NCBI RefSeq assembly: GCF_001730525.1
Contig: NZ_MDFN01000009.1
Coordinates: 79,650 to 143,649, forward strand
Source: Arcticibacter eurypsychrophilus
Lineage (GTDB): Bacteria > Bacteroidota > Bacteroidia > Sphingobacteriales > Sphingobacteriaceae
Direction: 5' to 3'
DNA length: 64,000 nt
Part shown: positions 26,379 to 34,375 of the stretch, piece by piece
How positions within the stretch are numbered: the stretch's first letter is position 1
How the letters are laid out: each line of letters begins with the position of its first letter
Made by a program: the position numbers and the translations under genes
Notes under the pieces: generated by a model
Database searches by the model: none
Told to the model about the DNA's origin: nothing
The model's input: the letters and a program-made list of their open reading frames with translations, nothing else

Positions 26379-26707
26379 TGTCCAAAATCTACTAGCTGAA
26401 ACGCAGCTTTTGACTATAGGTTTTCACTAAATGAACGGAAATGAATGCTCTCTTTCCTATTTGATTCTGTGTTGACTGAAGATTTAATCTGTTCTGATTA
26501 AAGACTTTAGATATATTAATTGGAAGAAAACAATAGCCAAGTTATGGTCTGATAACTAATGATACTACAATGAATCTGGATTAAGTCCGACTTGAGTCCA
26601 TGTTTTGCACTTAAACATGGACTCAAGTCGGACTTAATCCAGATTCAACCTTGAGTCAATAATAATCAAACCTTAATCTGGTATCCACTTATGCTAAGTA
26701 TGGCATC
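26379..26707. other. Gene-free 329-bp gap holding a long palindrome
   Basis: No coding sequence is seen. The region must contain the promoter of the antiporter-tspO unit and the end of the glycan locus transcript. Its main content is the 35-bp inverted repeat annotated separately. Confidence 0.5.
26571..26647. repeat. Perfect 35-bp inverted repeat with 7-base loop
   Basis: The arm 26571-26605 (begins TGAATCTGGATTAAGTCC) is the exact reverse complement of 26613-26647; the loop is TGCACTT. The element lies about 60 bp past the last gene of the glycan locus. A stem this long and perfect with no T-tract is unlike an ordinary terminator. It could be a REP-like or MITE-derived dispersed element, a bidirectional terminator, or an RNA that resists decay. 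Sub-blocks (GGATTAAGTCC, GACTTGAGTCC) are themselves near-palindromic. Confidence 0.85.
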
Positions 26708-28060
26708 TTAAAATCCACTATCATCCAGCGCAAATGTATTCTTCCGATCCTTCCATTTACCTCTGGTAAAATCAGGGAACTTTTGTGGTGTATTGCCTTC
26801 TTCTATTGATTTTTCTGAAAGTGGGGTGATTACGCTCATGGTCAGCGAATCATAGATGTCAATCGGCGTTTGTTTCCGCTGTTTTACAGACTCCACAAAA
26901 GCGTTAAACACAAACCAATCCATTCCCCCATGTCCTGCCCCATCCGCTTTACTTGCATATTTTTTCCATAAAGGATGGTCGTACTTTTCCGTCCAGATGC
27001 TGGCTTTATCCCATTCATCATAGTTTTTTGCCTGATCTTCAATATATATCGATTCATTAATGTCCATCCAGATGCCTTTTGTTCCTTGCACCCTGAAACC
27101 TAGTGAATAAGGCCTTGGCAAATGCGTGTCATGCGATAAAGTAACCGTTTCACCATTGGCACAATTCAACATCGTGGTCACAATATCTCCGTTTTTAAAC
27201 TTGATGGAAGCATTTTTATTTCCGGGAGCGACCTTCGATATGTAGGCATTTAGTCCCGGTGATTTAGAAGCAAAGGACACCAGGTTGGTAAACCGGTTTC
27301 CCCGGTTGATGTCAATATAGTTCATCACCGGACCTGCACCATGTGTCGGATAGATATCACCATTCCGATCAATATTAAACTGTGTTCGCCATTGCGCTTC
27401 CCCTACGGTTTTCGGTCCGAATTCGGCTCCTTTTCCATCAAAGTTTTTGCCGTCATTGAATAATATACCACGAAGATCATGCTGATAACCGCCTTCGAGA
27501 TGTACCAGTTCACCAAACAGGTCTTTCCTCACCATATTTAAAACTGCGAGTACGTCTCTTCGGTAACATACATTTTCGAGGGTCATGTATGGTACCTTCG
27601 TTTCTTCGTATACCTTCAGGATGTCCCAGTGATCATCTTCAGAGAGTCCGGCAATTACCTCACAACCCACATATTTCCCGGCCCTCATGGCATCAATGGA
27701 CTGTTCTTTATGAAATTGCCATGGTGTGGCTATAATTACGCCGTCAATATCTTTTCTTTCCAGAAGCTTTTTATAGGCCTCGAGCGATCCGGTATATTCT
27801 GCAGGAAGTTTTTTCTTCGCCTTCACGAATTGTTCCCGACAATATTTCAAGGAGCTTTCCTGAGTATCACAAATAGCTACTATTTCCACGTCGGAACGCA
27901 GTAAGCCCTCTCCGATGTGGTTACGCCCACGTAATCCTACTCCGATATAGCCTAATCTTATTTTATCGGCATTTTTGCCGAAGAGTAATCCTGAAGGTAA
28001 AATTGTAAAACCTGCAAGTGCTATTGCACTGCTTTTGACAAAGTGTCTGCGATCCATCAT
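26708..28060 (-). CDS. Tat-exported Gfo/Idh/MocA-type NAD-dependent glycosidase, GH109-like
   Basis: A 450-residue protein with a twin-arginine leader (MDRRHFVKSS) and hydrophobic segment, predicting folded export to the periplasm with its cofactor. The Rossmann motif is GVGLRGRNH (40-48). The blocks YPTHGAGPV (237-245) and DINRGNRF (250-257) and the GGYQHDLRG stretch match GH109, known for alpha-N-acetylgalactosaminidase activity through an NAD oxidation/elimination mechanism. It is the last gene of the glycan locus, 12 bp after the sugar 1-kinase. Other Gfo/Idh activities remain possible. Confidence 0.75.
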   Translation of the reverse strand: MMDRRHFVKSSAIALAGFTILPSGLLFGKNADKIRLGYIGVGLRGRNHIGEGLLRSDVEIVAICDTQESSLKYCREQFVKAKKKLPAEYTGSLEAYKKLLERKDIDGVIIATPWQFHKEQSIDAMRAGKYVGCEVIAGLSEDDHWDILKVYEETKVPYMTLENVCYRRDVLAVLNMVRKDLFGELVHLEGGYQHDLRGILFNDGKNFDGKGAEFGPKTVGEAQWRTQFNIDRNGDIYPTHGAGPVMNYIDINRGNRFTNLVSFASKSPGLNAYISKVAPGNKNASIKFKNGDIVTTMLNCANGETVTLSHDTHLPRPYSLGFRVQGTKGIWMDINESIYIEDQAKNYDEWDKASIWTEKYDHPLWKKYASKADGAGHGGMDWFVFNAFVESVKQRKQTPIDIYDSLTMSVITPLSEKSIEEGNTPQKFPDFTRGKWKDRKNTFALDDSGF

Positions 28061-28072
28061 TGTATAATTTGG

Positions 28073-29191
28073 TTAATTCTTTTTATATGCTTTCCTCTCG
28101 TTCTGGATGGTACTTTTCAGTACTTCCACATGGGTATTCAGCATTTTAAACAATTGAAGCTGTGCTCTTGTACGTTGCAAATTATGGGTATCAAATTTGA
28201 CCTTAAAATACTGATCGCCGTTGATATAATCTTCAAGGAAACGCACAGCCTGCATATAAGGAAGCAGCAGAACGCCCATAATCAGTGAATTTACCTCGCT
28301 TTCGGTCAGGAAACTATTGGCCTCTTTTAAATACCCCTTGGTATAGGCATCGAACAAATGAAAGTTAAGCTTTATTTTGCTCAGATCCTCCTCATCCTCT
28401 GCCTCGGTATTGATAATCGTACGGATGGCATCACCGAAATCAAAAGCCACATATCCGTCCATTACCGTATCCAGATCAATCACGCATTGAGCCTCGTCAT
28501 TCAGGTCAAGCAACACGTTATTAAATTTGGTATCGTTATGGATCACCCGCCTGGGGAGTACCTTTTGCTGTTCCGGCTTTTGAAAGTATAACATGGATCC
28601 AGCGTGTTCATTAATAAATTGAAGCTCTGTTTTTACGTGTTCAGCGCGACCGGATAGGTTATTATGTACAGCCGTTTTCAGGTTGGCCAGTCTGAATTCA
28701 ATATTATGAAAATTAGGAATCACCTCATACATTAAACCGGCGGGCAAGTCGGAAAGCATCTTTTGGAACTTGCCAAACGCTTTACCTCCCTCATAAGCTT
28801 GTTTTTCTGTTTCGACCACATCATAACTTTTTGTATTCTTCAGGAAGTAGCACATGCGCCAGTAGTCACCATGCTCATCTTTATAATAATACTTTTTATT
28901 CCGGCATGGTATCAGCGTCATGACTTCTTTATCGGGATCACCTTCGTTTGTTTTTTTGATCTTATCCTTGAGATGTTCAATGACAAGGCACATGTTATCC
29001 GTCAGCTTTTCCACGTTTTTAAAAACATGATGATTAATGCGCTGCAATAAAAAATCACTATCCGACGTGTCCAGATTCTTCAGAAAATACGTATCGTTTA
29101 TATGGCCAGAGCCAAATATTTTCAAAGAATCGGCATCTACGTGACAATTGAAATTGGATACTAATGCGGGTATATTATCTAGAATTTGCAC
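28073..29191 (-). CDS. Phosphotransferase-family sugar kinase, NahK-like (N-acetylhexosamine 1-kinase)
   Basis: A 372-residue cytoplasmic APH-fold kinase. The nucleotide loop region has GSGHINDTYF (28-37), the catalytic loop HNDTKFNN (218-225, Asp220 catalytic) and the metal site IDLDTVMDG (238-246) with FDFGD after. The motif set is that of bifidobacterial NahK, which makes GlcNAc-1-P or GalNAc-1-P for the Leloir-like salvage route. Its position next to a GH109-like enzyme and NagX-like protein supports that substrate. No UDP-sugar pyrophosphorylase is nearby, so the next step is elsewhere. Generic aminoglycoside phosphotransferase is the weaker alternative. Confidence 0.7.
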   Translation of the reverse strand: MQILDNIPALVSNFNCHVDADSLKIFGSGHINDTYFLKNLDTSDSDFLLQRINHHVFKNVEKLTDNMCLVIEHLKDKIKKTNEGDPDKEVMTLIPCRNKKYYYKDEHGDYWRMCYFLKNTKSYDVVETEKQAYEGGKAFGKFQKMLSDLPAGLMYEVIPNFHNIEFRLANLKTAVHNNLSGRAEHVKTELQFINEHAGSMLYFQKPEQQKVLPRRVIHNDTKFNNVLLDLNDEAQCVIDLDTVMDGYVAFDFGDAIRTIINTEAEDEEDLSKIKLNFHLFDAYTKGYLKEANSFLTESEVNSLIMGVLLLPYMQAVRFLEDYINGDQYFKVKFDTHNLQRTRAQLQLFKMLNTHVEVLKSTIQNERKAYKKN

Positions 29192-29263
29192 GCTTTACTA
29201 ATTTAGAATTTGTAAAATTTCATTTGGATAAATGATTCCCTGATCTGAAAATCGAATAAGTGG

Positions 29264-30817
29264 TCAGATCACTTTCAGGGTATGATTTAACCTATTAAAA
29301 CCAGTCTGTTCTTCCCAAACCCCATCATTAGCCAGACGGATGCTATATTCAGGCCGGGTAGAGATACTGGCATACTGATCGGGCAGGTTGAGCAAAAGCT
29401 CGTAATCTCCCGAGGCAAGATCCATAGGCACTGCGATGCTTTCTTCTAAGCTGAACATCCCGGAATACCACGTTCTCACATCCGTACTGAGATCAAAAGA
29501 CCGCTCTTCACCAGTGTTTACATTTCGCAGGATTAATTTCGCCGTCCTTTTATTAAAGGGGGATGCATAACCTGCATTTTTAAAATTAAGTTTAATAGAA
29601 AAAGGACTTCCCTTGACCACTTGATCGGGCAATACCGCAGTTTGAAGCACAAAGCGATAACCCATATTCTTTTTGATGTTATCCATACAGCCACCACTTT
29701 GCCAATCATTGTTGACGGCAGTATTGTAATGCGCATTGATAAAACTGTAATGCAGGGAAGCAAATTCTTCCTGCGCTTTACCGGCTGGCTCACAATCATT
29801 TTGCGGACTGTAATCATCCGAACAGGTTTCTCCACCAACTACGACGAATTTACTGTCACTCTTCATGTAATCACGCAGCGTATTGACTACGGAGGCATCT
29901 GAAGTTCGTGGACTTAAGCTATTCCCATAATCTTCATACGTCCCAAAATCATTGGCACTGGCTAAAAAGCAGTCATTATGAAACCCGATACGGGCATTGT
30001 CTGCTCCAGTAAAGGCAGCCTTTTCGGTTAAAGCGGCCGAAGTCAGTAATGAATTGACTCCATACAGGTAACGCTGTTTAATTTGCGGGTAACGCACCTG
30101 CACCATCCGATCGGCAGGTACAGCATCCAGCATGGCTTTAATCACCTGGATCCGATCCAACCAATTGGCATCGGTCAACTTATTTCCCTGACCACCGTTT
30201 GTAGATGCATCTCCAAAAAAGTCACTGTAGTATTGTTCACCCCAAACGCCTATAAAACCAAGCTGCACACAGGCAATCACATCTGCATTCTCCTGGAGTA
30301 CGGGTTTTAATTGGGCGATGTGATTGAGGATGGTACTTTTTGGCGCATCGCCATATGGGGGACAGATAAACCCTTCGGGACAGTTGCCCGCTTTAGACGT
30401 TACCGTGTATACAAACCGGGGAATTAACTTGACACCAGCTGTCCGTGCAGCCTGCATGTCCTTTTGCATATTGCTTAAAAAGGCAGAAGCGATAGCGCTA
30501 TTGGTCAGGTTATCTAAAATATAATAGCGAAAAACCAGGGTACTGGCTACCTGATAGCTTGCAGTAGGAATAGTTTGCGGCGTACGGTAACCCTTCAGTT
30601 CATCCGCATTGAGGACAGTAAAGTTACTGGCATAGGTTTCGGAATAACGGTAAAAACCTCGTTCAGGATTTGGAAAATCTTCCTGACTTTCCTGATAGGT
30701 AACGGTCTTTTTCGTAATAAGCAACAGTTCGTTTTTAGCTTCAGTACAGGCGCAAAACAGCAGCAAAAGCAGCATTGCAGGTATACGTTTTATAAGAGAA
30801 TGGTCGTGGTTTTTCAT
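29264..30817 (-). CDS. DUF4874/DUF4832 lipoprotein, putative glycoside-active enzyme
   Basis: A 517-residue lipoprotein (lipobox LLFCAC, Cys near 23). The N-terminal DUF4874 domain starts with the signature FPNPERGFYRYSE and reads VFRYYILD and KLIPRFVYT, TIM-barrel-like strands; the DUF4832 domain follows from about residue 280 (GFHNDCF, GGETCSDD). Acidic residues in QLGFIGVWGEQYY are candidate catalytic groups. Homologues occur in carbohydrate loci, with no activity known to me. It lies between the NagX-like and kinase genes of the locus, so it may be the surface or periplasmic glycan-cleaving enzyme. Confidence 0.75.
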   Translation of the reverse strand: MKNHDHSLIKRIPAMLLLLLFCACTEAKNELLLITKKTVTYQESQEDFPNPERGFYRYSETYASNFTVLNADELKGYRTPQTIPTASYQVASTLVFRYYILDNLTNSAIASAFLSNMQKDMQAARTAGVKLIPRFVYTVTSKAGNCPEGFICPPYGDAPKSTILNHIAQLKPVLQENADVIACVQLGFIGVWGEQYYSDFFGDASTNGGQGNKLTDANWLDRIQVIKAMLDAVPADRMVQVRYPQIKQRYLYGVNSLLTSAALTEKAAFTGADNARIGFHNDCFLASANDFGTYEDYGNSLSPRTSDASVVNTLRDYMKSDSKFVVVGGETCSDDYSPQNDCEPAGKAQEEFASLHYSFINAHYNTAVNNDWQSGGCMDNIKKNMGYRFVLQTAVLPDQVVKGSPFSIKLNFKNAGYASPFNKRTAKLILRNVNTGEERSFDLSTDVRTWYSGMFSLEESIAVPMDLASGDYELLLNLPDQYASISTRPEYSIRLANDGVWEEQTGFNRLNHTLKVI

Positions 30818-30851
30818 ACATAAATATTTTAAACGTGATTATTAGCCTTTA

Positions 30852-31952
30852 TCAGATTTTGAAAAATAGTTTGTTTCGGTATAACCAGATGCATAGCAAC
30901 CATTCCAACACCAATACTGTAAATGCAGAAACAACTGCAATGAAGGAGGATGATAAACCGGCAAAAGACAGAAAACCGTCAATGAAAATAAATACAGTTG
31001 GGTTAAGCCATTGCATACCGACCGTTTCAAAAAACAGATAGATGAACAAGGCATTCATTCCTGCGGCAGAAAAGAGATGGGCGAACTTTTGCTGCCGGCA
31101 TAGATCTACCAACCAGTAAAACGCGGCTAGGATGAGTAAAACCCAACCACCGGAAGCGAATACGAAGGAAGAAGTACTGATCCTTTTGATGATCGGGGTC
31201 AGCGAACTTAGATCCAGCGCCATTCCAGCAAACAATAAAACAATTCCTGCAAATACTAGTCCCTGTAACTTATTTTTTTTTGATCTTTCCGAGTAAAGCC
31301 ATTTTCCTGCAAGTACACCCCAAATGGTATGGGCAGCAGTGGGGATGATGTTGATGGCCACCCAGCCGTCCTCGTTAATCTTGCCCATAAGCAACATATC
31401 GGTGTAGGATCCAAAATTATGACCTTCCGTAAAAGGCTGATTGAACCCGGGGATATTGATAAAACGGTACAGCAGCTCGGTGGTCAGCAATAACAGGATG
31501 GAAAAAAGAAATTGCCTAAAAAAAGACTGCTGGATAATCAGATAGGCAATCAGTGTGGTGAAGGCTAACTGCGTAAGTACATTCCAGAGTTCAAACACCA
31601 GCTTACCGGCATAGACACAATGTAAGGCGATACCAAGAACAAACAAGCGTAAACAACGCAGAAGGATATGTTTGAGATTAGCGTTCCAGCTGATTCCTTT
31701 CATTTCCTTGCGCTGATAGGAAATAAATAATGCTGTTCCGGCCATGGTCATAAAGGCAGGCTGCACTAGATCCCAAAAGCGCAGACCATGCCATCGATGG
31801 TGAAAAAACTGATTGATTAATCCACCTGTTACTCCCGTTAGGTGTAAGTTTTGAAGTGATACGTACAGCTGACAGCTTTCGGCTGCCAGCAATAACATAA
31901 TGATTCCCCGCATCACATCAAGTGACACCATACGGTCCTGTTGGTTCTTCAT
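30852..31952 (-). CDS. NagX/HGSNAT-like inner-membrane protein (DUF5009)
   Basis: The start at 31952 (MKNQQDRMVSLDVMRG) is chosen because the longer frame from 32006 overlaps the previous gene. The 366-residue protein has about ten hydrophobic helices and the family motifs SLDVMRGIIM, HHRWHGLRFWDLVQPAFMTM and NIIPTAAHTIWG. Relatives include human heparan-alpha-glucosaminide N-acetyltransferase and bacterial NagX, found in GlcNAc loci as a presumed transporter or acetyltransferase. It follows the PKD lipoprotein by 4 bp, so translation is likely coupled. Either importing or acetylating amino sugars is possible. Confidence 0.78.
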   Translation of the reverse strand: MKNQQDRMVSLDVMRGIIMLLLAAESCQLYVSLQNLHLTGVTGGLINQFFHHRWHGLRFWDLVQPAFMTMAGTALFISYQRKEMKGISWNANLKHILLRCLRLFVLGIALHCVYAGKLVFELWNVLTQLAFTTLIAYLIIQQSFFRQFLFSILLLLTTELLYRFINIPGFNQPFTEGHNFGSYTDMLLMGKINEDGWVAINIIPTAAHTIWGVLAGKWLYSERSKKNKLQGLVFAGIVLLFAGMALDLSSLTPIIKRISTSSFVFASGGWVLLILAAFYWLVDLCRQQKFAHLFSAAGMNALFIYLFFETVGMQWLNPTVFIFIDGFLSFAGLSSSFIAVVSAFTVLVLEWLLCIWLYRNKLFFKI

Positions 31953-31956
31953 ATGC

Positions 31957-32826
31957 TTAATCAGCCATGGGTATAAGGTATCCTGAGGCACCTGCATCCG
32001 GAGCACTTCCTAAGGTAACGGACCAGTCACTTTTAGTTGCAGTCATTCCAATACGGAGCGCCTGTCCCATCAATCCTTTTAGCTTGCCTCTTGCCAAACG
32101 AAACTCAAACCTTAATAAACCATTGGCCGATTCGGTTACCGTTCCTATTTGCAGGAAGTCGGAGATCGATTGCTGGTCGAATGAAAAATCAGTTTGTGCA
32201 CCTTTATGATAAAAAACATCCAGTCCGGCTGCGAGTAATTGACCTTCCAATAACACGTCGTATCCTCCATCGGGAAATGCGGAGGTCAGTAATCCTGTAC
32301 CGGCGCTATTATCCGTATCCATATAGAGGTCGAAAATATCTCCATTGGCACGTTTGGAAACCATTTCTACATAGACATATACATAGTTGCCGTCATAATC
32401 ATATTTCACCGTTCTAAATGTGCCGCCCCCTGTACCGGAGGTGATCACATTTGCGGTTACCGTATTCCAGTCATCCAAACTGTTATCATTCAGTTTTACA
32501 GGTGACGATTTAGAGATCCGGATCACGGTAGAACCTTCTGCTGTAGCACCACCTGTTACTGTAGCCACCAGGGTAGCTACATATTTTCCTTTTCCGGGAT
32601 ATACGTGAACGGGACTCTCCTCTGTTGAGGTGGTTCCGTCGCCGAAGTCCCAGGTATAGGAAGCGGCATTGGTTTTATTCGTAAAGGTGACTTGGTTTCC
32701 ATCAACCGCCAGGTCATAGATCACATCTGTAACCGGCAATACCTGATCATCGTCCTTGCAGGATCCCAGCAACAGAGTTACGGTGAAAAGTGTAAGGAGA
32801 ACCGTATTTTTATATATCTTTTTCAT
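31957..32826 (-). CDS. SusE-position lipoprotein with PKD domain and CBM9-like domain
   Basis: A 289-residue lipoprotein (lipobox LLLGSC, Cys near 23) followed by KDDDQ, an acidic +2 region that in Bacteroidota favours export to the cell surface. A PKD domain is seen at about 38-105 (SYTWDFGDGTTSTEESPVHVY). The rest, from about 110, has the pattern of a family 9 carbohydrate-binding module (SLDDWNTVTA, YDGNYVYVYVE, DIFDLYMDTDNSAGTG). It occupies the SusE/SusF position directly after susD, so it probably binds the target glycan on the surface. Confidence 0.8.
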   Translation of the reverse strand: MKKIYKNTVLLTLFTVTLLLGSCKDDDQVLPVTDVIYDLAVDGNQVTFTNKTNAASYTWDFGDGTTSTEESPVHVYPGKGKYVATLVATVTGGATAEGSTVIRISKSSPVKLNDNSLDDWNTVTANVITSGTGGGTFRTVKYDYDGNYVYVYVEMVSKRANGDIFDLYMDTDNSAGTGLLTSAFPDGGYDVLLEGQLLAAGLDVFYHKGAQTDFSFDQQSISDFLQIGTVTESANGLLRFEFRLARGKLKGLMGQALRIGMTATKSDWSVTLGSAPDAGASGYLIPMAD

Positions 32827-32849
32827 TATGTTCCTGTTTTAGGGTGATT

Positions 32850-34364
32850 CTAGGGATTTTGAGTAACCAGTTTATTGGATAAGACCTCATCAATAGGGAG
32901 ATAATAAATGATCCGCGGACTTTCCCAGCTTACCACCATGTTGTTGTATCCTGAAGGTGCTTTAGAGAGGTCGATATCGGTTTCTTTTAATCCAGGTAAG
33001 TGGTAACCCCAATAGGTACGGTTCATATTCCGTTTATTCCGGTACACATCGAAATTACGGTGTCCTTCGAAAGCCAGCTCAATTCTTCTTTCGTTTAACA
33101 CAACATCCAGCACGGATAATCCTGAAGGAGCGCTCCCATTATAGAGAGAAGCCTGGAGTCCCCTATTCTTCCTGATCATATCCACATCATTCAGAGCGGC
33201 AGGGTTGGCTCCTGATTTGGCTTCTGCTTCAGCTTTATTCAGGTACATCTCAGAAAGACGGAACATAATGGGTGAGCTGAGGTTGGGAGATCCACCCTGA
33301 AAAGAAAACTTGGTTATATAATAGGCTTCCATCCCATTTAACTTTTTTATGTTATTGCTTGCGTCTTTTCCTGGAACAATATAAGACCATCTTATATCTT
33401 CAGGATGCGCAGCCATCAGGTTACGTAAGGATTGTGATACAAACTCTTCGCCCCATCCGGAGTTACCATCAGAATAAATCATGGAAGCGATAGAACCGAA
33501 TTTGCCGTAGTCATCACTTTCGGTAAAGGCCACACAAAAGATGGTCTCGGAACCAGTGGCTGCGTTTGCAAACAGGGATGGGTAAGTGGCAGCAGTTGTC
33601 AGTGTGAAGCGACCTGAATTAATTACCATGTTAGAGTACTCAATGCATTTTGCGTAATCGTTCATATAGAGGTAAACCCTGGATAGCAATGCCCATGCGG
33701 CCTCTTTGGATGCATATTGAACTCCGCGGGGTTGAGTCATGAGACTGGCAGCATTTTCCGCATCTGCAATAACGGAGGCATACACTTCGGCTACTGTAGC
33801 TCGTGGTTTTTGTGCATCATCCGTCAGGGATGTGCGCAGTACAATACCGGGAGCTGAGGGATTATGTGTATAAGGTTTTGCAAATAAGCGTACTAAGTTG
33901 AAATGATTAAAGGCACGTAAAAAATAGCACTCGCCCAGTAACTGCTGTTTAGTGGCATCCTGAGTACCGGCACTTTCTACTGCTGAAATGACGGTATTTA
34001 CTCCATTGATGATTTTGTAGGAGGCATACCAGAAATAACGGGTATTTGATTGTGATGCAGTATGTGTTAAGGAGAAACTGTAATACAAGGGATCTGTGGT
34101 CACTTGTCCGGATGCGATATCATCACTGGCAAAGTCGGATAGCTGGAAATACTGCCGCAGATACATGTTGTTCTGGTCTTCAACACCATTGAAGACAATA
34201 TGATCTTTAAACAAGGCATACGCTCCATTTAAGGCATTGGTCAAACCATCAGAAGTGGTGGTTAACGTATTGGTGGAGATGGCATCACTGGGTTCTACGT
34301 CCAGTTTACAACCGGAGAATAGTAAGGAGACCACCGTGAACAGCGTTATGATCGATTTTTTCAT
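32850..34364 (-). CDS. susD: SusD/RagB-family nutrient-binding outer-membrane lipoprotein
   Basis: The start at 34364 (MKKSIITLFTVVSLLFSGC) gives a correct lipoprotein signal with Cys at 20; the upstream ATG at 34388 overlaps susC. The 504-residue protein has the TPR-like helical fold: LLGECYFLRAFNHFNLVRLF, EAAWALLSRVYLYM, and the C-terminal MIRKNRGLQ and LNERRIELAFEGHRNFDVYR, all SusD hallmarks. It caps the SusC transporter and delivers oligosaccharide to it. It is 11 bp downstream of susC. Confidence 0.96.
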   Translation of the reverse strand: MKKSIITLFTVVSLLFSGCKLDVEPSDAISTNTLTTTSDGLTNALNGAYALFKDHIVFNGVEDQNNMYLRQYFQLSDFASDDIASGQVTTDPLYYSFSLTHTASQSNTRYFWYASYKIINGVNTVISAVESAGTQDATKQQLLGECYFLRAFNHFNLVRLFAKPYTHNPSAPGIVLRTSLTDDAQKPRATVAEVYASVIADAENAASLMTQPRGVQYASKEAAWALLSRVYLYMNDYAKCIEYSNMVINSGRFTLTTAATYPSLFANAATGSETIFCVAFTESDDYGKFGSIASMIYSDGNSGWGEEFVSQSLRNLMAAHPEDIRWSYIVPGKDASNNIKKLNGMEAYYITKFSFQGGSPNLSSPIMFRLSEMYLNKAEAEAKSGANPAALNDVDMIRKNRGLQASLYNGSAPSGLSVLDVVLNERRIELAFEGHRNFDVYRNKRNMNRTYWGYHLPGLKETDIDLSKAPSGYNNMVVSWESPRIIYYLPIDEVLSNKLVTQNP

Positions 34365-34375
34365 GGTATTTCGTT

